DNA from: Clostridia bacterium
Lineage (GTDB): Bacteria > Bacillota > Peptococcia > DRI-13 > DTU073
Length of the DNA: 5,897 nucleotides
Direction of reading: 5' to 3'
Assembly: GCA_028709105.1 (NCBI GenBank)
Contig: JAQVYD010000080.1
Span: 1 to 5,897, forward strand
Shown here: positions 4,553 to 5,897 of the stretch, in pieces
Layout: each line of letters starts with the position of its first letter
Position numbering within the stretch: the first letter of the stretch is position 1
Position numbers and translations under genes: made by a program
The notes under the pieces: model-generated
What the model was told of the DNA's origin: nothing
The model's input: only the letters and a program-made list of their open reading frames with translations
The model's database searches: none

Positions 4553-5317
4553 ATGCTGAAGATCATTAATTTATCAAAAACCTATCAAACAAAAGCGGAA
4601 AAAAAGGGTCTGTTCAGACAGACCCTCGTTTTGGATCAGATTTCTCTACAGGTGAAAGAAGGGGAGTTTGTCAGCATTGTCGGTCCGAGTGGCTGTGGTA
4701 AAAGCACACTGTTTAATCTGATCAGCGGTTTGGAAAAACCGGAGCAGGGGCAGATTCTGTTGAAAGGTCGGGAGATCACAGGGGAAAAAGGTCATGTTTC
4801 TTATATGCTGCAGAAGGACTTACTCCTTCCCTGGCGGACGGTTCTGGATAATTGTATTTTGGGGATGGAGCTGCAGGGCCATTCCCGCAAGGAGTGCCGC
4901 CAAAAGGCGCAGGCTCTTTTGGATGAGTTTGCTTTATCTGCGTATAGCCGCAGTTATCCGCAGGCTTTATCGGGGGGAATGAGGCAGAGAGTGGCTTTTT
5001 TGCGGACAATGTTGGCGAATAAGGAGCTTTTGCTTTTGGATGAACCTTTCGGTTCCCTGGATGCGTACACGAAAAGCGAAATGCATGAGTGGCTGATGTC
5101 GGTGTGGAGCAAATACCGGGCGACGATTCTTTTTATTACGCATGATATCGAAGAGGCTTTATTCTTGTCGGACCGTATTTATGTTTTAAGTGCGCAGCCG
5201 GCACAGGTAAAAATATCTTTAGAGGTAAATCTCCCTCGCCCCCGTTCCCGGAAAATGCTGGTAAGGGAGGAATTTAACGAATTAAAAAAACAATTGCTGC
5301 AGGCATTATTTGAGTAA
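4553..5317 (+). CDS. thiZ: ThiZ: ABC transporter ATPase for the thiamine-precursor importer
   Basis: A 254-residue cytoplasmic ATPase with every nucleotide-binding motif: Walker A GPSGCGKST (44-52), Q-loop Q87 in YMLQKDLLLPW, signature LSGGMRQR (139-146), Walker B LLLLDE (159-164), D-loop SLD (168-170) and switch H197 in FITHDIEEA. The LPW after the Q-loop is typical of the nitrate/taurine/ThiZ branch. It should energise ThiX and complete the importer. The start at ATG 4553 fits the family's usual beginning, but its ribosome site is weak (GGTGAG at 4544-4549 with only three bases between), so translation may be lower than that of thiX and thiY. Residues 14-25, between the first strand and VLDQISL, contain a Lys-rich stretch encoded by a perfect hairpin (see the separate entry). 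The C-terminus is of normal length. Confidence 0.88.
   Translation: MLKIINLSKTYQTKAEKKGLFRQTLVLDQISLQVKEGEFVSIVGPSGCGKSTLFNLISGLEKPEQGQILLKGREITGEKGHVSYMLQKDLLLPWRTVLDNCILGMELQGHSRKECRQKAQALLDEFALSAYSRSYPQALSGGMRQRVAFLRTMLANKELLLLDEPFGSLDAYTKSEMHEWLMSVWSKYRATILFITHDIEEALFLSDRIYVLSAQPAQVKISLEVNLPRPRSRKMLVREEFNELKKQLLQALFE
4599..4625 (-). terminator. Antisense intrinsic-terminator-like hairpin inside thiZ
   Basis: GGGTCTGT (4606-4613) and ACAGACCC (4618-4625) are perfect 8-bp arms around a TCAG loop. On the minus strand the stem is followed directly by seven T (the A run at 4599-4605), the textbook form of a rho-independent terminator for leftward transcripts. On the plus strand only TCGTTTT follows, so reading of thiZ should be little affected. 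Whether any antisense transcript reaches it is unknown. Confidence 0.5.
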
Positions 5318-5330
5318 GAGGACTGCTTAG

Positions 5331-5357
5331 ATTAAAAATTCCCTTAATTGTTTTTTT
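5331..5357 (+). terminator. Weak candidate terminator after thiZ
   Basis: ATTAA (5331-5335) and TTAAT (5344-5348) flank an eight-base loop and are followed two bases later by seven T (5351-5357). The stem alone is very weak. A larger alternative pairs AAAAAAACAATT inside the thiZ end (5284-5295) with AATTGTTTTTTT (5346-5357), a perfect 12-bp inverted repeat with a 50-base loop. Termination here would separate the transporter operon from the deacetylase gene, but read-through is quite possible. Confidence 0.35.
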
Positions 5358-5406
5358 CGTAATAACTCATTACTTCTTGGGTAAACCTAAACCGAGGTGA
5401 AAATGG

Positions 5407-5897
5407 ATGAGGAAAAAAACAATCGTAGTCTCTTTGGCTGTCCTTTTTGGTTTGCTGGCTGTTTTTGCTTATTTCAGTGATTATGAGTTAAGGTTTGTCC
5501 CCAACAAACCTCATTTGCGGCCGGAAAAGAATTTGCCGGCACCCGGTGAATTAGGGGAGAAGTTTGAGTTAATAGGGGGTTCGGAGAGAGATAATCGGGG
5601 CTTTCCCCAAAGGGAGATCGAGGACCTGGCCTCTAAATTCCCTAAGCTTTTTTATCGGGAAGGCCCTAAAAATGTGAAAAAGGTTGCTTTAACTTTTGAT
5701 GATGGACCGGATTCGGTTTATACGCCGCAAATCTTGGATGTTTTACGGAAACATAAAGTAAAGGCGACGTTTTTTCTTATTGGGAACAGGGCTGCGCTTT
5801 TTCCGGATGTTGTCAAAAGGATGGTCAAAGAGGGGCATATTGTCGGGAATCATTCTATGACCCACCCTAATATTATTAAGTTGAATAAAAAGCAAAC
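5407..5897 (+). CDS. Membrane-anchored polysaccharide deacetylase (NodB/CE4 domain), 3' end beyond the window
   Basis: About 163 residues are visible. Residues 4-23 form a single hydrophobic signal-anchor, then a linker of roughly 65 residues, and the NodB domain begins near residue 90. The first two CE4 motifs are intact: TFDDGPD (96-102), with D98 as expected catalytic base and D99 as metal ligand, and HSMTHP (149-154), with H149 and H153 completing the metal triad. The enzyme should remove N-acetyl groups from a cell-wall or surface glycan outside the membrane, peptidoglycan being the commonest substrate in Bacillota. The remaining motifs lie off the window, so activity and exact subgroup cannot be judged. 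I start at ATG 5407, six bases after GAGGTGA (5394-5400); an ATG at 5403 is in another frame that stops quickly. No functional link with thiamine uptake is apparent. Confidence 0.9.
   Translation, partial: MRKKTIVVSLAVLFGLLAVFAYFSDYELRFVPNKPHLRPEKNLPAPGELGEKFELIGGSERDNRGFPQREIEDLASKFPKLFYREGPKNVKKVALTFDDGPDSVYTPQILDVLRKHKVKATFFLIGNRAALFPDVVKRMVKEGHIVGNHSMTHPNIIKLNKKQ

Noticed and set aside
4776..5009. Open frames on either strand inside thiZ
   Set aside because: They are shadows of a complete ABC ATPase with all motifs in one frame.

Overview
The window looks like chromosome from a Gram-positive bacterium of the Bacillota, probably an anaerobic Clostridia or Negativicutes-type organism. The grounds are strong AGGAGG-type ribosome binding sites, a lipoprotein-type binding protein instead of a periplasmic one, a YqjE-type M20 peptidase and Thi-box control of a ThiXYZ transporter. 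The species cannot be named from the sequence. All confident genes lie on the + strand.

Layout: (1) 1-439 is the end of a type II toxin-antitoxin pair in toxin-first order: a cut-off Gp49/HigB-like toxin overlaps an XRE-type antitoxin by ATGA, and a perfect-palindrome terminator follows. This part is visibly more AT-rich than the rest and reads like an acquired accessory module. (2) 551-1678 is an M20 metallopeptidase of the PepT-like group with its metal ligands intact, behind an extended -10 promoter. (3) 1849-2334 encodes a 161-residue coiled-coil protein of unknown function, largely built from 14-residue tandem repeats (42 bp in DNA). (4) 2364-5317 is a thiamine-pyrimidine uptake operon: TPP riboswitch and terminator, then thiX (permease), thiY (substrate-binding lipoprotein) and thiZ (ATPase). 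(5) 5407 to the end is a membrane-anchored polysaccharide deacetylase (CE4) cut by the window edge.

How the operon should work: when TPP is scarce, transcription passes the leader terminator and the three transporter parts are made. ThiY would capture a pyrimidine precursor of thiamine (HMP or a formyl-aminopyrimidine breakdown product) outside the cell, ThiX would pass it through the membrane, and ThiZ would drive the cycle with ATP. When TPP is abundant the aptamer should favour the terminator. No thiamine biosynthesis or salvage enzyme is in the window.

The points most worth a second look are in the operon's non-coding parts. They are a 37-codon leader ORF whose ribosome site lies in the aptamer's 3' end and whose stop overlaps the thiX start; an aptamer with no visible P1 helix; a 9-nt direct repeat suggesting the switching partner; two different structured repeats inserted between the transporter genes; and a textbook intrinsic terminator in antisense orientation inside the start of thiZ. 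I saw no clear sign of a wholly new multi-gene system. The leader ORF within the riboswitch and the repeat-built coiled-coil protein are the least explained items.
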